Source: Rhodobacter sp. TJ_12 (lineage in GTDB: Bacteria; Pseudomonadota; Alphaproteobacteria; Rhodobacterales; Rhodobacteraceae). From it: DNA of 64,000 nt. The translations under genes and the position numbers were made by a program. Below the pieces are notes generated by a model that made no database searches, was not told the origin of the DNA, and saw only the letters and a list, made by a program, of their open reading frames with translations. Where the stretch lies: assembly GCF_020023995.1 (NCBI RefSeq), contig NZ_NRRD01000013.1, positions 29,572 through 93,571 on the forward strand, in the 5' to 3' direction. This document shows positions 50,002-59,319 of this stretch, piece by piece; within the stretch, counting starts at the first letter, position 1; every line of letters begins with the position of its first letter.

Positions 50002-51372
50002 ATGGCCAAGACATCCGCTTCCTTCACCTGCACCGAATGCGGTGCCGTGCATCGCAAATGGTCGGGGCGCTGCGACGCTTGCGGCGCGTGGAATTCGATT
50101 GTCGAGGAAACGCCGCTGTCAAGCTCCGGCCCCGCCAGCAAAAGCTTGGGCGGCGCCAAGGGCAAGCGCATCGATCTGACGACGCTTGCCACCGAAGAGG
50201 CGCCGCCGCCACGCACGCTGTCGGGGATGGACGAATTCGACCGGGTGCTGGGCGGGGGTCTTGTGCCCGCCTCGGCGATTTTGGTGGGCGGCGATCCCGG
50301 CATCGGCAAATCGACGCTTCTGTTGCAAGCCGTCGCCGCTTTTGCCCGCAAGGGGCTAAAATGCCTGTATATTTCGGGCGAGGAAGCCGCGGCCCAAGTG
50401 CGGATGCGCGCCGCCCGTCTGGGGCTGGCCGATGCGCCGGTGCATCTGGGGGCCGAAACGAACCTGCGCGATATTCTGACCACTTTGGAGGCCGAGCGCC
50501 CCGATCTGGTGGTGATCGATTCCATCCAGACGATGTGGGCCGATATGGTCGAGGCCGCGCCCGGTTCGGTCAGCCAAGTGCGCGCCGCCGCGCATGAATT
50601 GGTGACCTTTGCCAAATCGCGCGGCGTCTCGGTGGTGATTGTCGGTCATGTCACGAAAGAGGGCCAGATCGCCGGCCCCCGCGTGGTCGAACATATGGTC
50701 GACACCGTGCTTTATTTCGAAGGCGAGCGGGGGCACCAGTTCCGCATCCTGCGCGCGGTCAAAAACCGCTTCGGACCGGCCAGCGAAATTGGCGTTTTTG
50801 AAATGACCGGCGGCGGCTTGGCCGAAGTGGCCAACCCCTCGGCACTGTTTCTGAGCGAACGCGGCCAACCCGCCCCCGGCTCTGCCGTTTTTGCGGGGAT
50901 CGAGGGCACGCGCCCTGTGCTGACCGAGATTCAGGCGCTGGTCGCACCTTCGTCGCTGGCCTCGCCGCGGCGCACGGTGGTGGGGCTCGACTCGGGGCGG
51001 GTGTCCACCATCTTGGCGGTGCTGGAAAGCCGCTGCGGCATTCCCTTTGCCGGGTTGGATGTGTTTTTGAACGTGGCAGGCGGGCTCAAGGTGCTTGAAC
51101 CCGCCGCCGATCTGGCCTTGGCCGCCGCTTTATTGAGTGCACGCGAAGACACGGCCTTGCCCGCAGATATGGTCATTTTCGGAGAAATCTCTCTATCTGC
51201 GGCGCTGCGCCCGGTCGGTCAGGCCGAAAACAGGTTGAAAGAAGCCCAGAAACTTGGTTTCTCACAAGCGATCCTGCCCGTCGGCACCAAGGTCGAGGGC
51301 GGCGCGGGAATGGCGGCACGCAAATTGCCCGATCTCGTGACATTCGTTGGGGACATGTTCGGCGCAGGCTAG
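50002..51372 (+). CDS. radA: DNA repair protein RadA (Sms)
   Basis: 456 residues. Zinc finger CTECGAVHRKWSGRCDACG; Walker A GGDPGIGKSTLLLQ; RadA-specific AVKNRFGPASEIGVFEM; Lon-like C-terminal domain from about 290. Processes branched recombination intermediates. Confidence 0.96.
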   Translation: MAKTSASFTCTECGAVHRKWSGRCDACGAWNSIVEETPLSSSGPASKSLGGAKGKRIDLTTLATEEAPPPRTLSGMDEFDRVLGGGLVPASAILVGGDPGIGKSTLLLQAVAAFARKGLKCLYISGEEAAAQVRMRAARLGLADAPVHLGAETNLRDILTTLEAERPDLVVIDSIQTMWADMVEAAPGSVSQVRAAAHELVTFAKSRGVSVVIVGHVTKEGQIAGPRVVEHMVDTVLYFEGERGHQFRILRAVKNRFGPASEIGVFEMTGGGLAEVANPSALFLSERGQPAPGSAVFAGIEGTRPVLTEIQALVAPSSLASPRRTVVGLDSGRVSTILAVLESRCGIPFAGLDVFLNVAGGLKVLEPAADLALAAALLSAREDTALPADMVIFGEISLSAALRPVGQAENRLKEAQKLGFSQAILPVGTKVEGGAGMAARKLPDLVTFVGDMFGAG

Positions 51373-51405
51373 CGCCAAAAGGCACAAAGCAGGGGCAGCA
51401 CGACC

Positions 51406-51978
51406 ATGGAAGGGTTCACCATCATTGACGCCATCGTGGCGGTCACCATCATCTTGTCGGCGATCCTTGCCTACAGCCGTGGCTTCGTGCGCGAGGGGCT
51501 GGCGATTGTCGGCTGGATCGCGGCGGCCGTGGTGGCCTATACGTTTGCCGATGCCGCGCGCCCGCTGATTGCCCAGCTTCCGGTGCTGAACAAATTCCTG
51601 GCCGATAGCTGTGAACTGGCAACGATCGGCGGCTTTGCGGCGGTCTTTGCCTTTGCGCTGGTGGTCTTTTCAATCCTGACGCCGCTGTTTGCCTCGGCGG
51701 TGCAGCGTTCGGCGCTTGGTGGCATCGATCAGGGGCTGGGGTTCCTGTTTGGTGTCTTGCGGGGCGTGATCCTCGTGGGCGTGGCATTTGTCGTCTATGA
51801 TCGGCTGGTCAGCGCCGAGGCGATCCCGCTGGTCGATAATTCGCGCTCGGCCAAGGTGTTCATGAAGCTTTCGGGCCAAATGGATGAAAGCATGCCCGAG
51901 GATGCGCCGGGCTGGATCGTGGCGCGGTATGAAGACCTTGTGTCGAAATGTGCCGCCCCCGCTGCGACCGCGAATTGA
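51406..51978 (+). CDS. cvpA: CvpA-family membrane protein
   Basis: 190 residues, four membrane segments, FTIIDAIVAVTIILSAILAY then SRGFVREGLAIVGWIAAAV as in CvpA. Family linked to colicin V production and bile or envelope stress; true role unclear. A terminator separates it from purF. Confidence 0.9.
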   Translation: MEGFTIIDAIVAVTIILSAILAYSRGFVREGLAIVGWIAAAVVAYTFADAARPLIAQLPVLNKFLADSCELATIGGFAAVFAFALVVFSILTPLFASAVQRSALGGIDQGLGFLFGVLRGVILVGVAFVVYDRLVSAEAIPLVDNSRSAKVFMKLSGQMDESMPEDAPGWIVARYEDLVSKCAAPAATAN

Positions 51979-52021
51979 GCGCCAAGCGCGAAAACGTGAC
52001 GCAGAGATGACGATTTCCGAG

Positions 52022-52048
52022 CGGGAGGGCTTAACAGCCCTCCCGTTT
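52022..52048 (+). terminator. Rho-independent terminator between cvpA and purF
   Basis: Perfect 10-bp stem CGGGAGGGCT / AGCCCTCCCG with loop TAAC, then TTTCG. 45 bp before purF, so it could also attenuate purF. Confidence 0.75.
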
Positions 52049-52092
52049 CGCATTATAGCGCCGCCAAGCCCGCCGGATCTGGAGCCCCTCCC

Positions 52093-53565
52093 ATGACAGC
52101 TGCCGAAAAAACCTTCCTGTCGCATCCGTTCGACGACGACAAGTTGAAGGAGGAATGCGGCGTCTTTGGCGCGATTGGCATGTCCGATGCCGCCAACTTC
52201 GTCGCGCTTGGCCTGCACGCGCTGCAACACCGAGGTCAAGAAGCGGGCGGCATCGTTGCCCATGACCCGGCCAAAGGCTTCAACTCGGCGCACCGCTTTG
52301 GCTATGTGCGCGATAATTTCACCAAAGCCAGCCTGATGGAGCAATTGCCCGGCCCGCTGGCCATCGGCCATGTGCGCTATTCCACGGCGGGCTCCAAAGC
52401 GGCGGTGATCCGCGATATTCAGCCCTTCTTCGGTGAATTTTCGATGGGCGGCTGCGCGATTGCGCATAACGGCAACCTGACGAATGCCGAATCCCTGCGC
52501 CGCGAATTGATCGAACATGGTGCGATCTTCCAATCCGGCTCGGACAGCGAATGCATCATTCACCTGATGGCGCGCTCGTTCCAAAAAACCCATGCCGACC
52601 GCATCGCCGATGCGTTGCGCCGGGTCGAAGGCGCGTTTTCCGTCATCGCCATGACCCGCACCAAGCTGATTGGCGTGCGCGATCCCTTGGGCGTGCGCCC
52701 GCTGGTTCTGGGCCGGATCGGCGACAATGGCTATGTGCTGTCGTCGGAAACCTGTGCGCTGGACATCATTGGCGCCGAATTCGTGCGCGAGGTTGCGCCC
52801 GGTGAAATGGTGATCATCCAAGATGGCGTGATCGAAAGCACCCGCCCCTTCCATGATGCCAAGCCGCGCTTTTGCATCTTTGAACATGTCTATTTCTCGC
52901 GCCCCGACAGCCAGATCGGGGGCCGCTCGGTCTATGAGACGCGCCATCAGATCGGCGTGGAACTTGCGCGCGAAGCGCCAGTGGATGCCGATCTTGTGTG
53001 CCCGGTACCCGACAGCGGCACCCCGGCGGCAATCGGCTATAGTCAGGAATCGGGCATTCCTTTCGCACTGGGCATCACCCGCAACCAATATATGGGCCGC
53101 ACCTTCATTGAACCGACCGAGCACATCCGCAACATGGGTGTGCGGCTCAAGCTCAATGTGAACAAGTCGCTCGTGAAGGGCAAACGCGTGATCTTGGTCG
53201 ATGACTCGGTCGTGCGCGGCACCACCTCGCGCAAGATCAAGGAAATGATCTTGGATGCGGGCGCGGCCGAGGTGCATTTCCGTATCGCCTCCCCGCCGAC
53301 CGCTTGGCCGTGCTTCTATGGTGTCGATACGCCCGACCGCGAAAAGCTTCTGGCCGCGAAGATGACCGAAGAAGAGATGCGCGATTGGATCGGGGTCACC
53401 TCGCTCAAGTTCATCTCGCTCAATGGGCTTTACCGCGCCGCAGGCGAAACGGCGGGCCGCAATGATAGCTGCCCGCAATATTGCGATGCCTGTTTCTCGG
53501 GCGAATATCCGGTCGCGCCCTCTGACCAGATCGGCAAGGGCTTTGAAATGAAGGTGGCCGAATAA
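52093..53565 (+). CDS. purF: Amidophosphoribosyltransferase (Fe-S type, with propeptide)
   Basis: 490 residues. The N-terminal nucleophile C22 follows a 21-residue propeptide (EECGVFGAIG), so self-cleavage is needed. PRPP loop VILVDDSVVRGTT. The four cluster cysteines of the B. subtilis type are all present: C261 in RFCIFEHV, C407 in AWPCFYGVD, and C464/C467 in CPQYCDAC. First step of purine synthesis, oxygen-sensitive cluster. Confidence 0.95.
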   Translation: MTAAEKTFLSHPFDDDKLKEECGVFGAIGMSDAANFVALGLHALQHRGQEAGGIVAHDPAKGFNSAHRFGYVRDNFTKASLMEQLPGPLAIGHVRYSTAGSKAAVIRDIQPFFGEFSMGGCAIAHNGNLTNAESLRRELIEHGAIFQSGSDSECIIHLMARSFQKTHADRIADALRRVEGAFSVIAMTRTKLIGVRDPLGVRPLVLGRIGDNGYVLSSETCALDIIGAEFVREVAPGEMVIIQDGVIESTRPFHDAKPRFCIFEHVYFSRPDSQIGGRSVYETRHQIGVELAREAPVDADLVCPVPDSGTPAAIGYSQESGIPFALGITRNQYMGRTFIEPTEHIRNMGVRLKLNVNKSLVKGKRVILVDDSVVRGTTSRKIKEMILDAGAAEVHFRIASPPTAWPCFYGVDTPDREKLLAAKMTEEEMRDWIGVTSLKFISLNGLYRAAGETAGRNDSCPQYCDACFSGEYPVAPSDQIGKGFEMKVAE

Positions 53566-53660
53566 GCTGCCCAAACCATGGGGGCCGCGTCCTTCGCGCC
53601 CCTTTTGACCGCCCCCGCCCCATGCTAGCGTGATCGGAGCCCCCGGCCCGGACGCCTTGC

Positions 53661-54842
53661 ATGTTTCTTGACATTTCCATTGCCTGCCTTGCGGCCCTGA
53701 TCCTTGGGGCGATGTTCCTGCCGGGCCTGCGCAACCGGGCGCGTTGGCGCGCGATGATCACGCCGCTGGCCTCGATCATCGGGTCAGGCTTTTTGGTCTT
53801 GGGGCCGATTTTGCAGACCCGGTTCGGGATGCTGGCGCCTTTGGTGATGGCGGCGCTATGTGGGCTGGCGTGGACCTTTGGCGCGGCGGTGCGCACCAAT
53901 ATTGCCGCTGAATCCCGGCCCCGCACGCCTGCGGTGGTGCGCTTGCAAGCCGTGGCGCAGGCGACGCTGGCCTTTGCCTATGTGATTTCGGTGGCCTATT
54001 ACCTGAACCTGTTTGGGGCCTTTGCCGTGGCGCTGACGCCATGGCATGGGCCTTTGGCGGGCAATCTCGTCACCACGGCGATGCTGGCGCTGATCGGGGT
54101 CGCGGGCTTTGCGGGGGGCTTCAAGGCGCTGGAGCGGATGGAATATGCCTCTGTCGCGCTTAAACTGGCGATCATCGGCGGGTTGCTTTTGGGGCTGGCC
54201 GCCTATTTCACCCGGCAGGCCGAAGCGGGCGCGCTGATCCTTGCCCCGGCAAGCACCGGACTTTGGGACGGGCTGCGGCTGGGCTTTGGCCTGATTGTCA
54301 CGGTGCAGGGGTTTGAAACCGCGCGCTATTTGTCCAAAAGCTATGAGGCGCCAACCCGGATCGCGGCGATGCGCTGGGCACAGATTCTGTCGACGCTGAT
54401 CTATCTCGCCTATATCGGGCTGCTGTCCTATCTGTTCGCGCCCAACCCCGATGCTTTGGGCGAAACCGCGATCATCGACATGATGCGCGTGGTCTCCCCG
54501 ATCCTGCCCGCAATGCTGGTGGCCGCCGCACTGGCGGCGCAATTGTCGGCGGCGGTGGCCGACACTTCGGGCGCGGGCGGGCTGACGGGTGAGCTAAGCC
54601 AAGGATGGCTCGCGCCGCGCCAAGCCTATCTGGTGCTGGTGGTGGCCGGCATCGCCCTGACATGGAGCGCGGATCTTTACGCGATCATCGCCTATGCCTC
54701 GCGCGCCTTTGCCGCCTATTATGCCGCGCAATCGGCGCTGGCCGCGCGGCACAGCACGGGCGCGCGCCGCGCCGGATATTGGGGGTTGTGCCTGCTGGGG
54801 CTTGCCATCGCCGGTCTGGGCACCCCTGCCGAGGGCAGCTAA
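53661..54842 (+). CDS. APC-type multipass membrane transporter, unknown substrate
   Basis: 393 residues with about ten to eleven membrane segments. Features suggest an amino-acid/polyamine/organocation fold: IIGSGFLVLGPIL early, FGLIVTVQGFETARYLSKSY in the middle (the APC-type conserved helix), and YASRAFAAYYAAQ late. No close family recognised. Confidence 0.72.
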   Translation: MFLDISIACLAALILGAMFLPGLRNRARWRAMITPLASIIGSGFLVLGPILQTRFGMLAPLVMAALCGLAWTFGAAVRTNIAAESRPRTPAVVRLQAVAQATLAFAYVISVAYYLNLFGAFAVALTPWHGPLAGNLVTTAMLALIGVAGFAGGFKALERMEYASVALKLAIIGGLLLGLAAYFTRQAEAGALILAPASTGLWDGLRLGFGLIVTVQGFETARYLSKSYEAPTRIAAMRWAQILSTLIYLAYIGLLSYLFAPNPDALGETAIIDMMRVVSPILPAMLVAAALAAQLSAAVADTSGAGGLTGELSQGWLAPRQAYLVLVVAGIALTWSADLYAIIAYASRAFAAYYAAQSALAARHSTGARRAGYWGLCLLGLAIAGLGTPAEGS

Positions 54843-54847
54843 ACCCC

Positions 54848-55744
54848 TTAGCCCGGCAAGACAAGGCAGGTCGCGCCCAGCTTGTGCAGCACAGCGCCGG
54901 TGCCCATCTTGAACCGCATCAGCCCCGCCCCGGCCTCGGAATTGACATCCCCCAGATCGAACAGGTGCACGCCGCGCTTTTTCAGCCGCAAGGCCATTTG
55001 CCACAAAAGCAGGTTATGCGCGCCGCTGTCGCGCCCGCGCGGATCGCTCCACCCCAGATGATAGCTGGCGACCGGCCCCGCGATCAGCGCCATCACCCCC
55101 GCCACGCGCACGCCTTGCGCATCGCTGGCCGACAGGCACAGAACGCCCCCCGGTTCAGCCCTTTCCCAAGCCGCGACAAACCGGGGCGGCAAGGCGCGGT
55201 AGCCGCGTTCGGCGCGCTGCTTGGCCTCGGCGGCCACCAGCCACGCATGCTCGGCCTCGCTGCGCAGCCGCAACCCGGCTTTTTCCGCCGCCACCAGCCG
55301 ATTGCGCCATTTGCCATGCATCCGCGCGCGCAATTCCGCCTCGGGCGCGGTCAGCGCCCAATGCGCCTGATGGCGCGCAGTGATCAGCGGCACCAGCCCA
55401 AAGCCCGAAACCGGCCCCTCTGGCGTGGCGATGAACAGCCCGCGCAGCCCCCGCGCCAACCGCCGCAACGCAAACCGTTGCACCTCCATCGGCAGATCGG
55501 ACGCGAAGACCGGCCCGCGCGCTGCCAGCCACAACCCGGCCCGGCCCAAAAGCTGCGCCCGGCCAATGCAGGCGCGGCCGTGAAAAATCTCATACCGGCG
55601 CAGCCCGCGCCCCGCTGCCGCGCCAATCTCGCCATAGGCGAAGCTGTTTTGCAGCGCCGCCTCGGGCGACAAGGCGGCCAACCCCGCCGCCCAATCGGCA
55701 GCGGTTCCGGTAAAGGGGGAAAGGGTGAGCGGCTCCATAGGCAT
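54848..55744 (-). CDS. FemAB/GNAT-type acyl or aminoacyl transferase
   Basis: 298 residues from ATG 55744 (ATG 55738 also possible). Double-GNAT layout: N half QNSFAYGEIGAAAG, GRAQLLGRAGLWLAARGP; C half RARMHGKWRNRLVAAEKAGL, GVMALIAGPVASYHLGWSD, AHNLLLWQMALRLKKRGVHL followed by FDLGDVN. These are FemAB-like peptidoglycan/lipid-linked features. Substrate unknown. Confidence 0.78.
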   Translation of the reverse strand: MPMEPLTLSPFTGTAADWAAGLAALSPEAALQNSFAYGEIGAAAGRGLRRYEIFHGRACIGRAQLLGRAGLWLAARGPVFASDLPMEVQRFALRRLARGLRGLFIATPEGPVSGFGLVPLITARHQAHWALTAPEAELRARMHGKWRNRLVAAEKAGLRLRSEAEHAWLVAAEAKQRAERGYRALPPRFVAAWERAEPGGVLCLSASDAQGVRVAGVMALIAGPVASYHLGWSDPRGRDSGAHNLLLWQMALRLKKRGVHLFDLGDVNSEAGAGLMRFKMGTGAVLHKLGATCLVLPG

Positions 55745-55795
55745 GTTAAAACACTTTTTACCATCACAAGGGTTAATGCCGCCAAGGAGACGTCG

Positions 55796-55993
55796 ATGCA
55801 AAATAAAAAGAATCGTGCAGCCCCCCCCTTCCGCGCCACGACAGGCCAAGGCGCGCGCCGCTCCGCGACGGTGGATGTGCCCGCGCCGCGCTACACGCTT
55901 TGGGCCGCGCTTTTGGTGGCGGTGCTTTTGTCCGGCTTTTGGCTGGCCGCGCTGGCCATGTGGCAATTGATCCATGCGCTGGGTCTGGGCTGA
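55796..55993 (+). CDS. 65-residue one-pass membrane protein
   Basis: ATG 55796 with an AAGGAGA site. Residues 1-32 are basic and disordered (MQNKKNRAAPPFRATTGQGA), 34-60 a single hydrophobic segment, TLWAALLVAVLLSGFWLAAL. Too short for a Sec substrate with a mature part. A longer frame reading through it is rejected as shadow. Unknown. Confidence 0.68.
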   Translation: MQNKKNRAAPPFRATTGQGARRSATVDVPAPRYTLWAALLVAVLLSGFWLAALAMWQLIHALGLG

Positions 55994-56075
55994 GACAGGG
56001 GCGCAAAAGCCGCTGGACAGCCCCGCCGCCATGGCGCACAGACAAAGCGCCTGCCCTTTGATGTGACGCCCCGCC

Positions 56076-56987
56076 GTGACCGACAGCCCCAATCTTGCGC
56101 CGCCGCTGCCACCGCTTCCGGGGGCGCATGTGCCGATCTTGCGCGTGGCGCTGTGGATGTGCGGCGCGATTGCGGGCTTTACCACCATGGCCGTCGCAGG
56201 GCGGGCGGCCGCGCCCTATCACGACACTTTCGAAATCATGCTGTGGCGCTCTGTGATTGGGGTTGCTCTGGTGATCCTTGGCGCCACGGTCACCGGGCGG
56301 CTGGGCCAAATCCGGGCCCGCAATCTGGCGCTGCATGGCGCGCGCAACCTGAGCCATTTCATCGGCCAGAACCTATGGTTGGCGGCGCTGCCGCTTATTC
56401 CGCTGGCGCAGGTCTTTGCGCTGGAATTTTCCTCTCCGCTGATCGTAGCGCTGGCCGCGCCTTTCGTGTTGGGCGAGGTTTTAACGGCGCGGCGTATCGG
56501 GGCGGCCAGCTTGGGTTTTGTGGGCGTGGTGATTGTCGCGCAGCCGTGGACCGGGGCCACGTTCAACATCGGCACCTTGCTGGCGCTGGCGGCGGCCTTT
56601 GGCTTTGCGGGCTCCGCCTTGGCCACCAAAGGGCTGACCAAACGCGCGCCCTTGGTCGAAATTCTGTTCTGGCTGACGCTGATGCAGCTGGTCTTTGCGC
56701 TTCTGTGCGTCTTTTGGGATGGCCAAACCCGTCTGCCCACCCTGCACAGCCTTGCCCCCTTGGCGCTGATCGGCGTGGCGGGCTTGGGCGCGCATCTGTG
56801 CCTGACCCGTGCGCTAAGCCTGGCACCCGCCTCGGTTGTGGCGCCCTTCGACTTCGCGCGGCTGCCGGTTTCGGCGCTGGTGGGCACGCTGATCTATGGC
56901 GAGGCGGTCGCCCTGACACTGGTCGCGGGTGGCGCGCTGATCCTATACGCCAACTGGATAAACATAAAATCTAAACCAAACCGTTGA
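56076..56987 (+). CDS. EamA/DMT-family transporter
   Basis: 303 residues from a GTG (56076). Ten membrane segments in two EamA repeats; GALPLIPLAQVFALEFSSPL-like helix in the first (here AALPLIPLAQVFALEFSSPL) and SLAPASVVAPFDFARLPVSA in the second. Metabolite export or uptake; substrate unknown. Confidence 0.87.
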   Translation: MTDSPNLAPPLPPLPGAHVPILRVALWMCGAIAGFTTMAVAGRAAAPYHDTFEIMLWRSVIGVALVILGATVTGRLGQIRARNLALHGARNLSHFIGQNLWLAALPLIPLAQVFALEFSSPLIVALAAPFVLGEVLTARRIGAASLGFVGVVIVAQPWTGATFNIGTLLALAAAFGFAGSALATKGLTKRAPLVEILFWLTLMQLVFALLCVFWDGQTRLPTLHSLAPLALIGVAGLGAHLCLTRALSLAPASVVAPFDFARLPVSALVGTLIYGEAVALTLVAGGALILYANWINIKSKPNR

Positions 56988-57138
56988 GTTTACGTGATTT
57001 TCGTGTCCATTGCGCCACAGAACCGGGGCGCAGCCTCACGCCGACGTGACGTTAAAGCGACGCAGAATTGATTCGCCCCGGCCACATGCTAGGCTCGGGC
57101 GCAGGAGAGAGTTCCATAAACTCTGGGGATAAACAAAG

Positions 57139-58233
57139 ATGAAAAAAGTTCTGATGACGGCGAGCGCGCTGGCGCTTGGCGCGACGACCGCCACTGCCGG
57201 CGGGATCGAACGCTCCAACCAATCGGTCGGGATCTTGTTCGAAGAAGGCAATTATGCCGAGTTCAGCCTGGGCGGCTTTCAACCCGATGTAAGCGGGTCG
57301 GTCGCCGGCGGGCTGGTGGCCTCGGGCGATATGGCGGGCGATTTCGGCACTTATAGCCTGGGCTATAAACACGCGATCACCGAAAAGCTGGATTTCGCCT
57401 TCGTGCTGGACAATGCCTTGGGCGCCAATGTCAATTACCCGACAGGCACCCTTTATCCGATCTCCGGCTCGACGGCGACGATCTCCAACACCTCGCTGAC
57501 GGCGATGCTGCGCTATAAGATGCCGCAAAATGTCTCGGTCATTGGCGGTTTGCGGGCGCTGCGCACCTCGGGCAGAGTGGCCCTGCCCACGGTTGCGGGC
57601 TATGCGATGAATTCCACCACGGAAACCGATTACGGCTATCTGGTCGGCGTGGCGTGGGAAAAACCCGAAATCGCGGCGCGGGTATCGCTGACCTACAATT
57701 CCAAGATCGACCACAATTTCACCTATAGTGAATCGAGTGCGCTGACCGGCGGCGCGGTGCTCAACACCTTTGAAACGGTGACGATCCCGGAATCGGTCAA
57801 TCTTGAATTCCAGACCGGCATTGCCAAAGACACGCTGCTGTTTGGCTCGGTGCGCTGGGTGCACTGGTCGCAATTCGACATCACGCCAAGCCATTACGCC
57901 GTCACGCTGGGTCAGGGGTCGTTGGTGAATTACACCGAAAACACCACCACCTATACGCTGGGTCTGGGCCGTAAGTTCAACGAAAAATGGTCCGGCGCGG
58001 CGATCCTTGGCTATGAAAAGAACACTGGCACGCCGACGGGTAACCTTGGCCCGACCGACGGGTTCCGCTCGATCGCGCTGGCGGCCTCCTATCAGGCAAC
58101 CGAGGCGGTGAAAATCACCGGCGCGGTGCGCTATGTCGATATCGGCAATGCGACCACCAACCCGCCGGTAAGCGGTAATTTCACCGGCAACTCGGGCTGG
58201 GGTGCAGGGCTGCGTGTCGGCATCAGCTTCTGA
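57139..58233 (+). CDS. Outer-membrane FadL/OmpP1-family porin
   Basis: 364 residues. Signal peptide MKKVLMTASALALGATTATA, mature from GGIERS. Alternating beta strands throughout, ending GAGLRVGISF with a C-terminal phenylalanine as in outer-membrane barrels. FadL proteins take up hydrophobic compounds such as long-chain fatty acids. Its own terminator follows. Confidence 0.88.
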   Translation: MKKVLMTASALALGATTATAGGIERSNQSVGILFEEGNYAEFSLGGFQPDVSGSVAGGLVASGDMAGDFGTYSLGYKHAITEKLDFAFVLDNALGANVNYPTGTLYPISGSTATISNTSLTAMLRYKMPQNVSVIGGLRALRTSGRVALPTVAGYAMNSTTETDYGYLVGVAWEKPEIAARVSLTYNSKIDHNFTYSESSALTGGAVLNTFETVTIPESVNLEFQTGIAKDTLLFGSVRWVHWSQFDITPSHYAVTLGQGSLVNYTENTTTYTLGLGRKFNEKWSGAAILGYEKNTGTPTGNLGPTDGFRSIALAASYQATEAVKITGAVRYVDIGNATTNPPVSGNFTGNSGWGAGLRVGISF

Positions 58234-58252
58234 TCCGATCTGACATGAGCGC

Positions 58253-58278
58253 AAGGCCCCGCCCCGGCGGGGCCTTTT
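58253..58278 (+). terminator. Rho-independent terminator after the FadL gene
   Basis: AAGGCCCCGCC and GGCGGGGCCTT, followed by TT, 20 bp after the stop. The innermost pairs probably open to form the loop. Confidence 0.85.
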
Positions 58279-58355
58279 GCCTTTGGCTGCGGCATTGTCC
58301 TTGGCACAAGTTCCGGGTGGCGGGGCGTGGGCCGCTCGTCTAGCGTCGCGCCACC

Positions 58356-59252
58356 ATGACCACGACGCGCCTTACCCCCTTTGTCTGGTTGCTCTTGGGC
58401 GCGCTCGCGCTGATCTGGGGCACCTCATTCTTGTCCAACCGCGCCGCGCTTGAAGGCGCGGGCTTTCTGACCGTGGTCAGCTTTCGCGTCACCGGCGGCG
58501 CGCTGGCGCTTTGGCTTTATGTGGCCGCGCGCCGCCTGCCGCTGCCACCGCATCGCGGCTATTGGGGGCGGTTTCTGGTGATGGGGCTTTTGAACAACGC
58601 GATCCCGTTTTCGCTGATTGTCTGGGGCCAGCAGCATATCGACAGTGCCTTGGCCGCGATCTTGAATGCCTCGACCGCGCTGTTTGGCGTTTTGGTCGCC
58701 GCGGCGGTCTTTGCCGATGAACGGCTGACGCTCGCGCGCGGCGTGGGCGTCGGCATTGGCTTTGCCGGCGTCGTGCTTGCCATCGGGCCAGAAGCGCTTG
58801 GCGGGCTGACCCTGACCGCCGCCGGGCAATGGGCGGTGGTGGGCGCGGCGCTGTCATACGGCTTTGCGGGGGCCTATGCGCGTTATGCAATCAAGGGGCT
58901 GGTGCCCGAGGTCGCAGCGGCGGGTATGCTTAGCGGTGCGATGGTCTGGCTGATCCCGGCGATGCTGCTGATCGAGGGGGTGCCCAGTTTCGCCTATGCC
59001 GCGCCGGTCTGGGCCGGGATCGGCTGGCTGGCCTTTGGCTGTTCGGCGGTGGCCTACCTGATTTATTACCGTATTTTGGCGCTGGCGGGCGCGGGCAACC
59101 TGTCGCTGGTCACCTTGCTGATCCCGCCGGTGGCAATTGTCGCGGGCTGGGCGGTTTATGGCGAGCGGCTTGGGCTGCGGGAGCTTGCAGGCTTTGCCGT
59201 GCTGGCCACCGGGCTGTGGCTGCTCAACCGCGCGCGCCCCAAAACCGCGTGA
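58356..59252 (+). CDS. EamA/DMT-family transporter
   Basis: 298 residues, ten membrane segments in two EamA repeats: LALIWGTSFLSNRAALEG, VWGQQHIDSALAAILNASTA and LVTLLIPPVAIVAGWAVYGE. Different subfamily from the gene at 56076. Substrate unknown. Confidence 0.88.
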   Translation: MTTTRLTPFVWLLLGALALIWGTSFLSNRAALEGAGFLTVVSFRVTGGALALWLYVAARRLPLPPHRGYWGRFLVMGLLNNAIPFSLIVWGQQHIDSALAAILNASTALFGVLVAAAVFADERLTLARGVGVGIGFAGVVLAIGPEALGGLTLTAAGQWAVVGAALSYGFAGAYARYAIKGLVPEVAAAGMLSGAMVWLIPAMLLIEGVPSFAYAAPVWAGIGWLAFGCSAVAYLIYYRILALAGAGNLSLVTLLIPPVAIVAGWAVYGERLGLRELAGFAVLATGLWLLNRARPKTA

Positions 59253-59319
59253 CGCGCCCGGCGCGGCGCGTTACACCTGCCCCAAGGCAGCGACACGAGA
59301 CGGCGAAACGAGGCCCGGC

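Noticed and set aside
55746..55760. CtrA box TTAA-AACACTT-TTTA
   Set aside because: One mismatch, AT-rich local context and no link to known CtrA targets; kept only as a remark.
57124..57132. DnaA box TGGGGATAA before the FadL gene
   Set aside because: Single isolated one-mismatch site, expected by chance.
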